50,629 bases of DNA from CAZSHB01 sp964606885 (GCA_964606885.1 CAZSHB010000007.1:1-50629), one strand, 5' to 3'; numbered from the stretch's first letter, positions 15,935 through 26,598 are shown. Notes: generated by a model not told the origin, from the sequence alone. Numbers and translations: made by a program.

Positions 15935-18900
15935 ATGAATTTAAACTATCTACTTTTGCTTATAACGTTATGTGGCTCTGTTTGGTTGCCAGCAGCAGAT
16001 GGTACACTGAATACAGCATTCTTTAATGCCGCAGGAAACCTAACGCCGCCTAATGGAGGTGGTACAACACCTGGTATTTGGTATGTCCCCAATTCTGGTA
16101 ATTATACCGGTAACATGCAAGCATTTAGTGTCGTTATGCAAAAAGGAAAAATTCTTGTTGGGGGTTACATCCGTGTCAGTTCCAGCATCACGCCATGTAT
16201 TCTCCGTTTGTTTGCTGATGGTACGGTTGATACAACGTTTGGTACAAGCTCGGGGTTTACTTTTTTAAATAGTGCTTTTTTTGGTCAAACCGGCACATTT
16301 ATTAATATTGGAGCAGGGGTTGCAAATGCGGTATTAGGGCTTGCTGTTGATGCTAATAATAAAATTCTTGTTGGTTGTCGTCTTGTTTTTACTGCTAATC
16401 CACAGCGTTTTGCAGTAGTAAGATTATTAGAAAATGGTGGACGGGATATAACCTTTAACCCTGGTCCTTCTTTTGATACTAATTATGGCGGTAGTACCCC
16501 AGGTCTTTGGTATATTACAGCGGCTAATCCCATTTTTACGTCTGGCAACAGCGCATGTTCTGCTCTTATGGTACAGTCTGATGGCAAAATAGTGATGGCG
16601 GGTTTTGTAGGTTTAGCGGGTGTTGCAACAATAATAATTGGACGTTTAAATTCAGATGGAACGCTTGACACAGCAGGTTTTAATGCGGCAGGGACGGTGT
16701 CAGGATTGTGGTATAAAGCAGATGCTGCTACTACTCCTGTTGATGTGCAAGTAGCATATTTCAATTCAAATACTGATTGTATAAGTCCTAAATCGATAGC
16801 TATTCAGTCTACTGGACGTATTCTTGTTGGGGGTAGATTGCATTCTACAACTCCTAATTTAGTACGCGCGGGTATTATTGCGCTTACGTCTGCTGGCATT
16901 ATAGATACTACTTTTAATCCTACTCCATCAGCATCATCAACTATGGGGGGCGATATTCCTGGGTATTTTGTTTTCTTAACAGGATCGGGTAGCTTTAGCA
17001 CAGGAGCAGTTAATGGTCTTGCTATTGATTCTGCGCAAAATATTCTTGTAATAGGTTCTACATTATTTAGTGGTACAACTTCTGTATTTGTAATGCGGCT
17101 TACACCAAATGGCGTCATTGATCCCACTTTTGGAGGTCAAGCATCTCCTTATGGTGCAACTGCCGGATTGTGGATTGTGACAAGTTCTTCTGTTTTAAAT
17201 AGTACGGGTATTGGTTGTACGGTTGCTCTTGATAGTTTTAATAGAATTGTTGTTGCCTTTACAGGACGTATTGCTTCAACAGCATCACAAAAAATTGCCG
17301 CTGCTCGATTAACGACGGATGGGATATTGGATACCACTTTTAATCCTTCTCCCGGTACGGGAAATCCGTATGGTGGTGTTGCTCCAGGCCTTTGGTATTT
17401 TTCTACGGATAATACAGGAACGTTTGATGGGACTAATCATACAAATTCTGATATGGCTGTATCTAATAATGGTCAAATATTTTTAGCATGTTATCCCACT
17501 ATAGCAGGTCCGGTACAGCGTTTTGCCTGTGTATCGCTGATTAACAAATGTGGCATTTTACAAGATATAGCATCACCGTTTAATACTGGCGTAAACGGTT
17601 TAATTTTAACAACAACGATTGATCAAGCGGGGAGGTTGTTAGCAGGAGGTTATTACAGTAGTAATGCGCAACTAACTCGGTATAACCCTACAGGTACTGT
17701 GAGGGACTCTGCATTTAGTGGAGATGGAGTAGCGCTAGGTGATTTAGCCACAACAGCAACGATTAACAAAGTAGTTAATTCGGGAACAGGTTATTTGGTT
17801 GCAGGTGTAAGCAACACGAGCCAATTTACAACAGCGTTGTATGACAGTAGTGGATTGCTTGATACTGCTTATAATCCTGCAGGAGCAATACCTGGTGTAG
17901 TATCAGAATCGACTGTTGGGGTGAGTCAAGCGTATGATTTGTTGATTAATGGAACGGCGCTTACAGTAGCAGGGTTTACAAGTACTAATCAGCCAAGTGT
18001 TATTAATTACGAAGCAGCAACAGGAGCGCGTAACAATGCTCTTGGTCAAAATGGATGGCAACAGTTTGGTTATATAGGAACGGGTGCATTGTACGGCGTG
18101 CAGTTTACAACAGGACTTATAAAGTATGGAGCAGGCCAGGGTAGTAATACAGCATTTGTACGATCATTAGGAAATCCTGTCGGTCTTTTACAAGATACTG
18201 CCGCGCCTTTTAACACTGGTGCAAACGGGTTGCTTTATACCACAACAATAACACAAGCGGGTAATCTTCTTGTAGGCGGACAATATGGTACTACGTGGGA
18301 AGTTGTTAGTTATACACCAGCTGCTGCACGCGATGGATCGTTTGGTACTAATGGTATTGCTGCAGCACCATCGGGATTTAATGCTGGGCGCGTGCGCGCA
18401 GTAGCGCTTGATAGTGTGGGTCGCATTATTGCAACTGGGGCAACGATCAATGCGTCTCCTGAAATGTTTACTACGGTAAGATATAATAGTGCGGGAACAT
18501 CTTCAACAACAGGACGAGAAACTACGTTTGGTGTTGGAAGTGGTATGGGGATCTACGTGAATGAGGATGATACATTTGAGGTGGTTGGTTTTACAACAAC
18601 AGGCACATCAGAAACACCAACGATTATGTCGTATGACGAAAATGTAAACTTGTTGAATGTTGATCAATTTACAACATTAGTACCAGGTCAATTTTATGCA
18701 ATTCAAGAAGCGGATGGTAATTTTTTTGCAGCAGGTTCATCTGTTGATACGGCAATTTTATATCCATTGCTTGATGGTACAGGGTTATTGCGAGACACAG
18801 AGCCACCCTTTAATACAGGATATAATGGTCGTATGTATGGCGGCATCATGGACAGTAACTTTTCTATTGTGTTGTGTGGTACGTACAACAATATTTTTAC

Positions 18901-19453
18901 CGTAGTGCGGTATACCAGTGTTGGTGAACGGGATCCCTTTACCGTAGGTGTTAATGGAGTCCTACAAGAGCCATCTTTAAATGCTGCAACGGGATATGCC
19001 ATAACGCAAGACAGTGCAGGTAGTTACTATGTTGCCGCAGAAAGTACCGTCGATGGTAATCTTGTGTTCACGGTGGTGAAGTATCTCTATAGTGGTGTGC
19101 TTGATACTACGTTTGGCAACGGCGGGATTATTCAAGAAACAGCGCTCGGTATTGGTAAAGCGAGTGCAATAAAAATTAACAGCGATGGCACTATTTTTGT
19201 TGGTGGCCAAATAACGGTTAACGGTGTGTTATTGCCGACACTTATTAAATACACTTCTACAGGCGCCCGATTAAGTACGTTTGGTACGAATGGTGTGCAA
19301 ACGTTTAGTAATTTTGGTACGGGTACTCTTAATGATTTGACTATTATAAGTATCAGAACTGTAGCTGCGGCAGGCCAAATGGGAAGTGTTGCAACGATTG
19401 TAGAGTTTGGACAATCAAGTGATTTGCTTGCGCAATTAAATAATGGGTTCTAA
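15935..19453 (+). CDS. Large exported delta-60 repeat protein (intact copy)
   Basis: 1172 residues: signal peptide (MNLNYLLLLITLCGSVWLPA), then about 18 units of the delta-60 type, each roughly 40-90 residues with a strand such as KILVGGY, a spacer, then RLxxDGTVDTTF and an Asn/Gly turn. Such units are thought to form beta-propeller-like surface proteins. A module header recurs near residues 536, 741 and 941 (ACVSLINKCGILQDIASPF, AFVRSLGNPVGLLQDTAAPF, AILYPLLDGTGLLRDTEPPF). Almost no Lys/Arg clusters, rich in Thr/Ser/Gly/Asn, as in adhesins. AAAAGGA ribosome site. No anchor, sortase or autotransporter domain is visible; the C-terminus ends LNNGF. First of four tandem paralogues. Confidence 0.85.
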   Translation: MNLNYLLLLITLCGSVWLPAADGTLNTAFFNAAGNLTPPNGGGTTPGIWYVPNSGNYTGNMQAFSVVMQKGKILVGGYIRVSSSITPCILRLFADGTVDTTFGTSSGFTFLNSAFFGQTGTFINIGAGVANAVLGLAVDANNKILVGCRLVFTANPQRFAVVRLLENGGRDITFNPGPSFDTNYGGSTPGLWYITAANPIFTSGNSACSALMVQSDGKIVMAGFVGLAGVATIIIGRLNSDGTLDTAGFNAAGTVSGLWYKADAATTPVDVQVAYFNSNTDCISPKSIAIQSTGRILVGGRLHSTTPNLVRAGIIALTSAGIIDTTFNPTPSASSTMGGDIPGYFVFLTGSGSFSTGAVNGLAIDSAQNILVIGSTLFSGTTSVFVMRLTPNGVIDPTFGGQASPYGATAGLWIVTSSSVLNSTGIGCTVALDSFNRIVVAFTGRIASTASQKIAAARLTTDGILDTTFNPSPGTGNPYGGVAPGLWYFSTDNTGTFDGTNHTNSDMAVSNNGQIFLACYPTIAGPVQRFACVSLINKCGILQDIASPFNTGVNGLILTTTIDQAGRLLAGGYYSSNAQLTRYNPTGTVRDSAFSGDGVALGDLATTATINKVVNSGTGYLVAGVSNTSQFTTALYDSSGLLDTAYNPAGAIPGVVSESTVGVSQAYDLLINGTALTVAGFTSTNQPSVINYEAATGARNNALGQNGWQQFGYIGTGALYGVQFTTGLIKYGAGQGSNTAFVRSLGNPVGLLQDTAAPFNTGANGLLYTTTITQAGNLLVGGQYGTTWEVVSYTPAAARDGSFGTNGIAAAPSGFNAGRVRAVALDSVGRIIATGATINASPEMFTTVRYNSAGTSSTTGRETTFGVGSGMGIYVNEDDTFEVVGFTTTGTSETPTIMSYDENVNLLNVDQFTTLVPGQFYAIQEADGNFFAAGSSVDTAILYPLLDGTGLLRDTEPPFNTGYNGRMYGGIMDSNFSIVLCGTYNNIFTVVRYTSVGERDPFTVGVNGVLQEPSLNAATGYAITQDSAGSYYVAAESTVDGNLVFTVVKYLYSGVLDTTFGNGGIIQETALGIGKASAIKINSDGTIFVGGQITVNGVLLPTLIKYTSTGARLSTFGTNGVQTFSNFGTGTLNDLTIISIRTVAAAGQMGSVATIVEFGQSSDLLAQLNNGF

Positions 19454-19472
19454 AAAAGTTTGAGAGGCTGTT

Positions 19473-21644
19473 ATGCATGTGCGTCATAGAGTAGTGTTTG
19501 CAGTAAGTTGCATGTTTTTTTCAGCATATGCAGCAGATGGCGCTCTTAATACTACAGGGTTTAATACTGCTGGTAGTGCAACGCCTCCTGCTGGCGGTGG
19601 CTTAACAGCAGGTATTTGGTATGTACCAAACAGTGGTATCTATACGGGTGATTCACAAGCACTTGCCATAGCGCGCCAGGGGAATAAAATTCTTGTTGGC
19701 GGATCAATTCGAGTAAATAATATTCCTACTGCCGTTATTATGAGATTGTACGCTGATGGTACAGTTGATACTTCTTTTGGGTCTGCAGGTATGGCGCTTA
19801 TAAACACAGCATTTTTTGAGAGCACTCTTACTATTGTAGGTGCATCAACCAATCAAAATTCAGTTATGTCTGTAGCGGTTGATGCGAATAATAATATTAT
19901 AGCGGGTTGCCAGTTGGTGATTACCAGTGGTTCTGTATTACGTTTTGCGGTAGTGCGATTATTGCAAAATGGTATACGAGATAAAAGTTTTAATACGAGT
20001 GCACACGCTGCTTATGGGGGTAGCGTTCCTGGTATCTGGTATATTACCGGTACTACTACGTTCATTACCGCAAGTTCATGTAGTTCAGTTGCTGTGCAAC
20101 CTGACGGAAAAATAGTTATGGCTGGATATGGAGGAGTTCTTTTAGGTACACAAAATCTTCTTATTGGACGTTTGACATCAGCGGGAACCCGCGATACAGC
20201 ACATTTTAATGCATCAGGAGCTATTCCAGGTTTATGGTACAGATCAGATGCTACATTAGTTACGCAACTTACTTACTTTAATGCTGATACTGCGTGTTTA
20301 GGGACTAAATCTATAGTTATTCAAGCAAGTGGTAGAATTCTTGTAGGTTGTAGATTACACAGTACTGTCCCAAATCTGTTACGTGCAAGTATCATTGCGC
20401 TTACTTCAGCAGGTGTTCTGGATGAAACCTTTAACACGAGAGGTAGTAGTACCATAGGTGGTACTATTCCTGGGTATTTTCTTTTATTAACAGGGTCGGG
20501 CAATTTTAGCACGGGGCTAGTGTACGGTCTTGCTTTAGACGCACAAGAAAGAATTTTGGCTATAGGTAGTACGCGTTTTAGTAATACTCGTCCTTTTGTC
20601 ATGCGTTTAACTTCTGATGGTGCACTTGATGCTTCTTTTGGAGGGCAAGCATCTCCTTATGGCGCAACTGCAGGTTTTTGGATTGTAACTAATAAGAGTT
20701 TGTTTGATGGATCAAATGGATTTGGAACAGTAATTACACTTGATAGTTTACAAAGAATACTCGTTACCTTTGCAGGTGTTACGTCAGGAAAAAAAATTGT
20801 TGTTGCCCGTTTAACAGCAGAAGGAATACTTGATATTACTTTTAAATCAGCATCTACAGGGAACCCATTTGGCGGGGCGACAGCAGGTTTTTGGTACTTT
20901 TCTACTAACAATTCCGGAATTTTTAATGGTAAAGAGCATATTTCTTCAGACATGATAGTGCTTGGTAATGGCCAGATTTTGCTGGCTTGTTACCCATCAG
21001 TATCAAAAGAAGTGCAACGGTTTGCTTGTGTATCGCTCATACATAAAGTAGGCATTTTACAAGATACGGCATCGCCTTTTAATACAGCAGCAAGTGGATT
21101 TATTTATACTACTACTATTAATCAATCGGGGAAATTAGTGGCAGGTGGTCAGTATGGTACAGGTGCCCATCTCATTCGTTATAACGTTGCAAGTAGCACA
21201 GTGCGAGATGTTGGGTTTGGTGGGGATGGTGTGGCAATTGGTGACTTAATGACAACTGCAACAATTCATAAAGTGATTAATGCTACAAGTAATGGATATT
21301 TAGTAGCTGGTGTTAGCAATATGAATCAGTTTACTACAGCTTTATATACAAGTGCAGGAGCGCTTAATACTGCTTACGGTTCTGCAGGTATAGTGCGAGA
21401 AACTGCTGTTGGTGTAAGCGCAGCATATGACATAATACTTAATGGTACTGCGCTTGCCGTAGCAGGAACAACGAATGGTGATAGTTCGACCGTGATTAAC
21501 TATCATAGTGGCACAGGTGCTCGGAGTAGTAGTTTGGGGAATAATGGATACCAACAGTTTCCAGAATTTGGATTGGCCGCACTCTATGCTATTCAAAAAG
21601 GATCAAATGGTAGTATTTTTGGGGCAGGTGCTTACCAGCCATAA
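19473..21644 (+). CDS. Exported delta-60 repeat protein, N-terminal-half paralogue
   Basis: 723 residues. Its signal peptide and repeats line up unit by unit with roughly the first 720 residues of the preceding 1172-residue protein (for example NTTGFNTAGSATPPAGGG against NTAFFNAAGNLTPPNGGG, and KVGILQDTASPFNTA near residue 519 against KCGILQDIASPFNTG). It then stops after LYAIQKGSNGSIFGAGAYQP, where the longer paralogue continues with eight more units. So this corresponds to units 1-10 plus part of unit 11. It starts 19 bases after gene one and is probably in the same transcript. It is either a natural short form or one piece of a split gene. Confidence 0.82.
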   Translation: MHVRHRVVFAVSCMFFSAYAADGALNTTGFNTAGSATPPAGGGLTAGIWYVPNSGIYTGDSQALAIARQGNKILVGGSIRVNNIPTAVIMRLYADGTVDTSFGSAGMALINTAFFESTLTIVGASTNQNSVMSVAVDANNNIIAGCQLVITSGSVLRFAVVRLLQNGIRDKSFNTSAHAAYGGSVPGIWYITGTTTFITASSCSSVAVQPDGKIVMAGYGGVLLGTQNLLIGRLTSAGTRDTAHFNASGAIPGLWYRSDATLVTQLTYFNADTACLGTKSIVIQASGRILVGCRLHSTVPNLLRASIIALTSAGVLDETFNTRGSSTIGGTIPGYFLLLTGSGNFSTGLVYGLALDAQERILAIGSTRFSNTRPFVMRLTSDGALDASFGGQASPYGATAGFWIVTNKSLFDGSNGFGTVITLDSLQRILVTFAGVTSGKKIVVARLTAEGILDITFKSASTGNPFGGATAGFWYFSTNNSGIFNGKEHISSDMIVLGNGQILLACYPSVSKEVQRFACVSLIHKVGILQDTASPFNTAASGFIYTTTINQSGKLVAGGQYGTGAHLIRYNVASSTVRDVGFGGDGVAIGDLMTTATIHKVINATSNGYLVAGVSNMNQFTTALYTSAGALNTAYGSAGIVRETAVGVSAAYDIILNGTALAVAGTTNGDSSTVINYHSGTGARSSSLGNNGYQQFPEFGLAALYAIQKGSNGSIFGAGAYQP

Positions 21645-21755
21645 AGTGCTTAAGCGTATTATATAATGCTTTAGGCTTTGCCAGATTTAAGTCTTTATTT
21701 CACCGCATTTTTATTGGTATTTTGTATAAAATGGCCAGTTTAAAAAAGGGAAAAA

Positions 21756-22484
21756 ATGAAGCAAAAAATACTCCTAACTATAATTTCCGGTTTGATATTT
21801 ATTGATATAGGCGCACAAGATGCAAGTGAGCTTACCTACAGATCTTTTTCTAATGGTGTAGCGTTCGTGAGTTTACTTGCCAACAAAACGGGCGTTAAAC
21901 AAGATACAGCGGCTCCTTTTAATACTGGTGCAGTTTCAATGGTTGTTACTACTACTATTGACCAAGCGGGTAAATTAATTGTTGGTGGTTACTATGGCAC
22001 GAATGCAACGTTTGTTCGTTATACAACTACGGGATCGCGTGATACAACGTTTAATACAACAGGCGCTTTATTGGTAACAAGTTTGGCGAGTACTTCAAGT
22101 ATTAATAAGGTTATCAATGCCGGCACGGGGTATATAGCAACAGGACAAAGCAATAATAATATGGCAACCGTTAAACTAACTTCAACAGGTGCGTTAGATA
22201 CAACATTTAACGCTGTTGGATTTGTGGTAGAAATGGTTTCTACAGGGACAAGTATTGGGTACGATATTATTCTTAATGGATCTACGCTTGCTATAGCTGG
22301 TTTTACTTCTCCTGCTGGTACCGATAGTCCAACGGTGATGAACTATAACGCAACAACAGGTGCACGAAACCCTGCTATTGGTAATAATGGGTATCAACAG
22401 TTCCCAGAGCTTAAATTGGCAGTGTTGTATGCGATTCAGCCTGTTGGAACAAGTAGATATGCTGCTGGTTGTCGTCAGCCGTAA
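21756..22484 (+). CDS. Short exported delta-60 repeat protein (units 8-10)
   Basis: 242 residues with its own signal peptide (MKQKILLTIISGLIFIDIGA) and AAAAAGGG ribosome site. After a short linker it begins at the module header NGVAFVSLLANKTGVKQDTA and then contains three full repeats matching units 8-10 of the 1172-residue protein, ending LYAIQPVGTSRYAAGCRQP. That end corresponds to the last residues of the preceding 723-residue protein (both finish in QP), so this looks like a duplicate of the last third of that gene, fitted with a new export signal. A hairpin follows at 22510. Confidence 0.78.
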   Translation: MKQKILLTIISGLIFIDIGAQDASELTYRSFSNGVAFVSLLANKTGVKQDTAAPFNTGAVSMVVTTTIDQAGKLIVGGYYGTNATFVRYTTTGSRDTTFNTTGALLVTSLASTSSINKVINAGTGYIATGQSNNNMATVKLTSTGALDTTFNAVGFVVEMVSTGTSIGYDIILNGSTLAIAGFTSPAGTDSPTVMNYNATTGARNPAIGNNGYQQFPELKLAVLYAIQPVGTSRYAAGCRQP

Positions 22485-22509
22485 TTTTATAAAATAGTTT
22501 CTTTAATAA

Positions 22510-22551
22510 AGATGGTCGTCTCTACTTCAGGTGACCATCTATAATTTTTTT
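22510..22551 (+). terminator. Candidate rho-independent terminator or hairpin between delta-60 genes
   Basis: AGATGGTC (22510-22517) pairs with GACCATCT (22533-22540) and is followed by ATAATTTTTTT (22541-22551). The 15-base loop is long for a terminator, so it may be partial. It lies between the third and fourth delta-60 genes. Confidence 0.55.
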
Positions 22552-22602
22552 AGGTACTTTTGGTTTTATTGGCTTATGCTCTTTCTTCTAAAAAGGAATA
22601 GA

Positions 22603-24105
22603 GTGAAGCTATCAAAAATCATACTTATTCTTATGTATGTGTTGCATGCATGTCTCGCTGCAAGAGCTTTTGCAGGGCATTCTTGTGGTGATCGTTTGAT
22701 ACCGGGTGGTATTGCGTTTGTAAGTTTACTTGTAGATAAAATGTCTGGTGTTGCATTTGTAAGTTTACTTGCGGATAAAACGGGTGTTAAGCAAGATACG
22801 GCGTTACCGTTTTCTTCTGAAATTACTGCATATGTGGTGACTACAACGTTTAACCAACAGGGCAATTTGTTAGTTGCCTGTCAAGCTGGTACAACATGGC
22901 AACTTATAAGTTATTTGCCTAACGGAACGCGGAACGCAACATTTGGTCTAGATGGTGTTGCTCAAGAGCCACTGTTAACCAATGGACGTCCAACGGCTAT
23001 GGCTGTTGATAGTGTGGGCCGTATTGTTGTGGTTGGTACTAGTCAGGTCGGTTCTGATGCTGTATTTACTACCGTGCGCTATACGAGTACGGGTGTTATT
23101 GAACAGGTGGTACAAGTCACAGCATTTACTCCAGGTGATAGTAGTGCTTTGGGTGTTGAAGTGCATGCTGACAATTCTATAGTTGTTACCGGCTTTAGAA
23201 CAGTAAGTGGCAACCCTATTCCTGCAGTTATTACCTATACGGCTGATCTTGTGCAGATTGCTGCTACGTCATACCCTACGTTTGTGCCCGGTTATGTGTA
23301 TGGGGTTAAAGACATAGATGGTATTGCCTATTATGTTGGATCTGCATTTGATAGAGCGTTAGTGGGTACGCTAGTAAGTGATAGTGAAGTGTTATTAATT
23401 GAAGAAAGTGAAGAGCTGCCTTTTATAATTCATAGAGTAGGTGTTCGCCAAGATATTGTATCGCCTTTTGATGCAGTACCATTAAGAATAAGTAGGTTAG
23501 TAGGTTGGATGAATTACCTTTTGTATGATAACGATAAAATTGTTTTATCAGGTAGTTACGATGATATCTTAACATTGATTCGTTATGATCTTAATGCGCA
23601 ACGTGATACTACATTTGGTACTTATGGCGTTGTGCAAATACCTGATCTTGATATGACTGCTGGCTATGCAGTTGAAAAAGACGCTTTGCACAATTACTAT
23701 TTTGCGGGAGAAAGTCTTGTTGATGGAGTGTCTGTTTTTACGTTTGGTAGTGTAACAAGTAATGGTGATGTACGTTTTGTTGTACAAGAAACGAGCCTTG
23801 GTGCTGGTAAAGCATTTACGGTGGTGTGTAATGAAGACGGGACTGTTTTTGTTGGGGGCGAAACCATGGTTGATGGTGTATTTATGCCAACACTTATTAA
23901 ATATACGTATGAAGGTAAAAAAATAACGAGTTTTGCTAAGAACGGTGTTGCGGTATATTCCCAGTTTGGAAGAGGGTATCTGTCTAGCCTTGAAGTGATA
24001 GATGAAAATACTATTAGTGCAGTGGGCAAAATGGGCAACTGTGCAACGTTAATGCAATTTCGTATCAAGTTAGATCGTTTAGAGCAAGTACGTCATGGTT
24101 TCTGA
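22603..24105 (+). CDS. Exported delta-60 repeat protein, C-terminal-half paralogue
   Basis: 500 residues. An in-frame ATG exists at 22531, but AAAAGGA (22591-22597) directly ahead of GTG 22603 and the resulting signal peptide (VKLSKIILILMYVLHACLA) decide for the GTG. After a tandem 13-residue repeat of the module header (GGIAFVSLLVDKMS then GVAFVSLLADKTG) it carries eight repeats matching units 11-18 of the 1172-residue protein, including VDGVFMPTLIKYT against VNGVLLPTLIKYT, and ends in RHGF where that protein ends in NNGF. Together with the 723-residue gene it reconstitutes a full-length paralogue. More charged residues than its relatives, suggesting divergence. Confidence 0.8.
   Translation: MKLSKIILILMYVLHACLAARAFAGHSCGDRLIPGGIAFVSLLVDKMSGVAFVSLLADKTGVKQDTALPFSSEITAYVVTTTFNQQGNLLVACQAGTTWQLISYLPNGTRNATFGLDGVAQEPLLTNGRPTAMAVDSVGRIVVVGTSQVGSDAVFTTVRYTSTGVIEQVVQVTAFTPGDSSALGVEVHADNSIVVTGFRTVSGNPIPAVITYTADLVQIAATSYPTFVPGYVYGVKDIDGIAYYVGSAFDRALVGTLVSDSEVLLIEESEELPFIIHRVGVRQDIVSPFDAVPLRISRLVGWMNYLLYDNDKIVLSGSYDDILTLIRYDLNAQRDTTFGTYGVVQIPDLDMTAGYAVEKDALHNYYFAGESLVDGVSVFTFGSVTSNGDVRFVVQETSLGAGKAFTVVCNEDGTVFVGGETMVDGVFMPTLIKYTYEGKKITSFAKNGVAVYSQFGRGYLSSLEVIDENTISAVGKMGNCATLMQFRIKLDRLEQVRHGF
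22708..22785 (+). repeat. Tandem 39-bp repeat inside the fourth delta-60 gene
   Basis: Two copies of 39 bases (22708-22746 and 22747-22785), encoding GGIAFVSLLVDKMS-type and GVAFVSLLADKTG-type peptides. The same 13-residue header occurs once in the gene at 21756. Confidence 0.75.
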
Positions 24106-24144
24106 TACGATACACACTAAGATTGTAGATGGAAGTAGGACGGA

Positions 24145-26463
24145 TTATTTTGTGTAACCGCATTTTTTGTCAGCACACATTAAAGATACAACGCCCGTTT
24201 TTGCAGCTTGTTTTTTGAGAAGGGCGGGTGCTTTACATTCTGGACATGGTGTTTCTTCAATATCACCAAAGAGTGCGAACTTACATTTTGGATAGCCATT
24301 GCAGCCCCAGAAGGTGCCACCGCGCCATTTGCGTTCTACTACATCACCACCATCAAGCGGACATTTAAAGCCAGCTTTGTTTTGGTGGATATATTTACAT
24401 GTTGGATATCCTGAGCACGAAATAAATTTACCATAGCGCCCAACCATTTCCCGCAATGGTTTTTTACAGTCAGGACACTTAATATCAAGTTCTTGTGGCT
24501 TTTCTTTTTCTGTGATTGCGAGTTTGCCGGTGTCAGAATCGCGTGCAAAATTGCCAGTATACTTACATTCTGGATATCCAGGGCAACCTAAGAATTCGCC
24601 ACTTTTCCCAAAACGAATGACAAGTTTATGTGCTTTACAATCTGGACAATCAAGATCTGTTGGTTGTGTTTGTTTGCCGCCAACTTTTTCTTTAAAGCTG
24701 TTTAATTCTTTTTGGAAGTTGTCATAAAACGTATTAAGAAGATCGTCCCGTTTTAGTTCACCTTCGGCAACTTTATCAAGATCTTCTTCCATATGCGCCG
24801 TGAACTTAACGTCCATAATTTTAGGGAAATTTTCTTTAAGCAAGTTAGAGACAGTCATACCAAGTTCTGTCGGTACAAAACGTTTCTTCTCTAACGTGGT
24901 GTATTCACGAGCACGGATGGTATTTAAAATAGTAGCGTAGGTACTTGGGCGGCCAATACCTTCTTTTTCCATTTCTTTAACCAAGGTTGCTTCACTGTAA
25001 CGAGGTGGAGCTTGGGTGAAATGTTGTTTANNNNNNNNNNTGCAAATCTGCTTTGTGTTGTATTAAGTGTTGCAATTGCACTTTTATCAGTAAGTTTATC
25101 AAAACAGGTAATTGGGTTCAGTTCAAACATTTTCTTTAAAGCTTTCTGGAATTTTTGTGTTGTCTTCTTTATCTGATTCTTCTTCTTCCTCATTGATGCC
25201 GTATACTTTTAAGAAACCGTCGAATAGTAACGTTGAGCCGGTAACTTTAAAAACGTATTTGCCACCTTTAATAGTGACTTGACGTTGTGCATATTCTGCA
25301 GGTGTCATTTGGCATGCAACAAAACGTTGCCAAATAAGTTCGTATAATTTTGCTTGATCTGCTGATGCATATTGACGTACATAGTCGGGCGTAATAGTCA
25401 CATCAATAGGGCGGATTGCTTCGTGAGCATCTTGTGCGTTGGTTTTGCCTTTTTTCTCATATACGTTTGCAGTTTTTGGTAGATAATCTTTACCAAACTG
25501 TTTTTCAACAAACGCGCGACCAGTGCTGAGCGCTGTGTCTGACAAACGGAGCGAATCGGTACGCATATAGGTAATAAGCGCTGTTGGTGTACTATCACCA
25601 AGCGGAATACCTTCGTATAAATTTTGTGCCACTTGCATGGTCTTTTTAACCGAAAATCCTAAACGGTTGTACGCAGCTTGCTGAATTGTACTGGTCATAA
25701 ACGGTGGATAAGGATTTTTGGTTCGCTTTTTATCCGCAATTTCTGTGATAGAAAATGCCTGTTTTTGTATGTCTGCAGTAACTGCAGCTGCTGTTTTGCC
25801 GTCGGTGATGTCTGCTTTTTTGGTGCCAATTTGTGTGAGTTGAGCAGCAACTTGTCCTTTAGCGGCACCAAAGAGTCCGGTGATTGACCAGTATTCTTCA
25901 GGTTTGAAGTTACGTATAGCAACTTCTCGTTCACAAATCAGTTTAAGAGCAACCGATTGTACGCGTCCTGCAGAAAGACCTTTAGTTATTTTTTTCCAGA
26001 GCAACGGTGATACTTCGTAACCAACCCAACGGTCAAGCACACGACGTGCTTGTTGAGCAGCTACTTTTTCCATATCAATGGTGCGTGGGTTTTCGATCGC
26101 GTTAACAACGGCCGTTTTGGTAATTTCGTTAAACGTGATGCGATGGATATTTTTTGGATTCTTAATAACTTTTTTAATTTGTTCTGACATATGCCAGGCA
26201 ATAATTTCACCTTCACGGTCAGGATCAGGCGCAAGGTAGACATGGTCGGAACCTTGTGCTGCTTTACACAGTTCGGCAATTGTTTTTTCTTTGCCGTCTA
26301 ATGCAACGTATGAAATGGTAATAGGATCACGTGTGACGCCCATTTGGCTTGCTGGCAAATCCATGACGTGGCCCATCGTGGACATGATTTTAAATTCAGG
26401 CCCCAAGAACTTCTTGATGGTCTTAATTTTTGCGGGGGATTCTACTATTAACAGTTTTTTCAT
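24145..26463 (-). CDS. topA: DNA topoisomerase I (interrupted by a frameshift and an assembly gap)
   Basis: Type IA topoisomerase that relaxes negative supercoils. TOPRIM start MKKLLIVESPAKIKTIKKFL with acidic DPDREGE; the active-site Tyr in ITYMRTDSLRLSD; GIGRPSTYATIL; then four C-terminal zinc-finger-like units (for example CPDCKKPLREMVGRYGKF...CSGYPTC), the third lacking one of its Cys. The start is ATG 26463 with AAGGTGG upstream, rather than GTG 26475. Reading stops at a TGA near 25123-25125; a +1 shift there restores ELNPITCFDKLTDK, and a second frame change falls in the N gap 25031-25040 before KQHFTQAPPRYSE. Most likely assembly error close to the gap; a true mutation cannot be excluded. 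Confidence 0.88.
25031..25040. other. Assembly gap (10 N) inside topA
   Basis: Run of N. The frames on the two sides do not match for a 10-base gap, so the stated gap length is probably arbitrary. Confidence 0.99.
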
Positions 26464-26598
26464 ACGTCGAGCCACCTTTTTAGCCTACTTGAACTACGCC
26501 ACTGTAACGCATTACAGCTTATTTTGCAAACAGCGATTTTAGACATTCTAGTTGCTTATATCTACAGCTATCACTATAATCAAAATAAATTCAAAGAG

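Noticed and set aside
16483..23166. Several minus-strand ORFs within the delta-60 genes
   Set aside because: Shadows of the repetitive plus-strand coding sequence; no ribosome sites and no protein-like composition.
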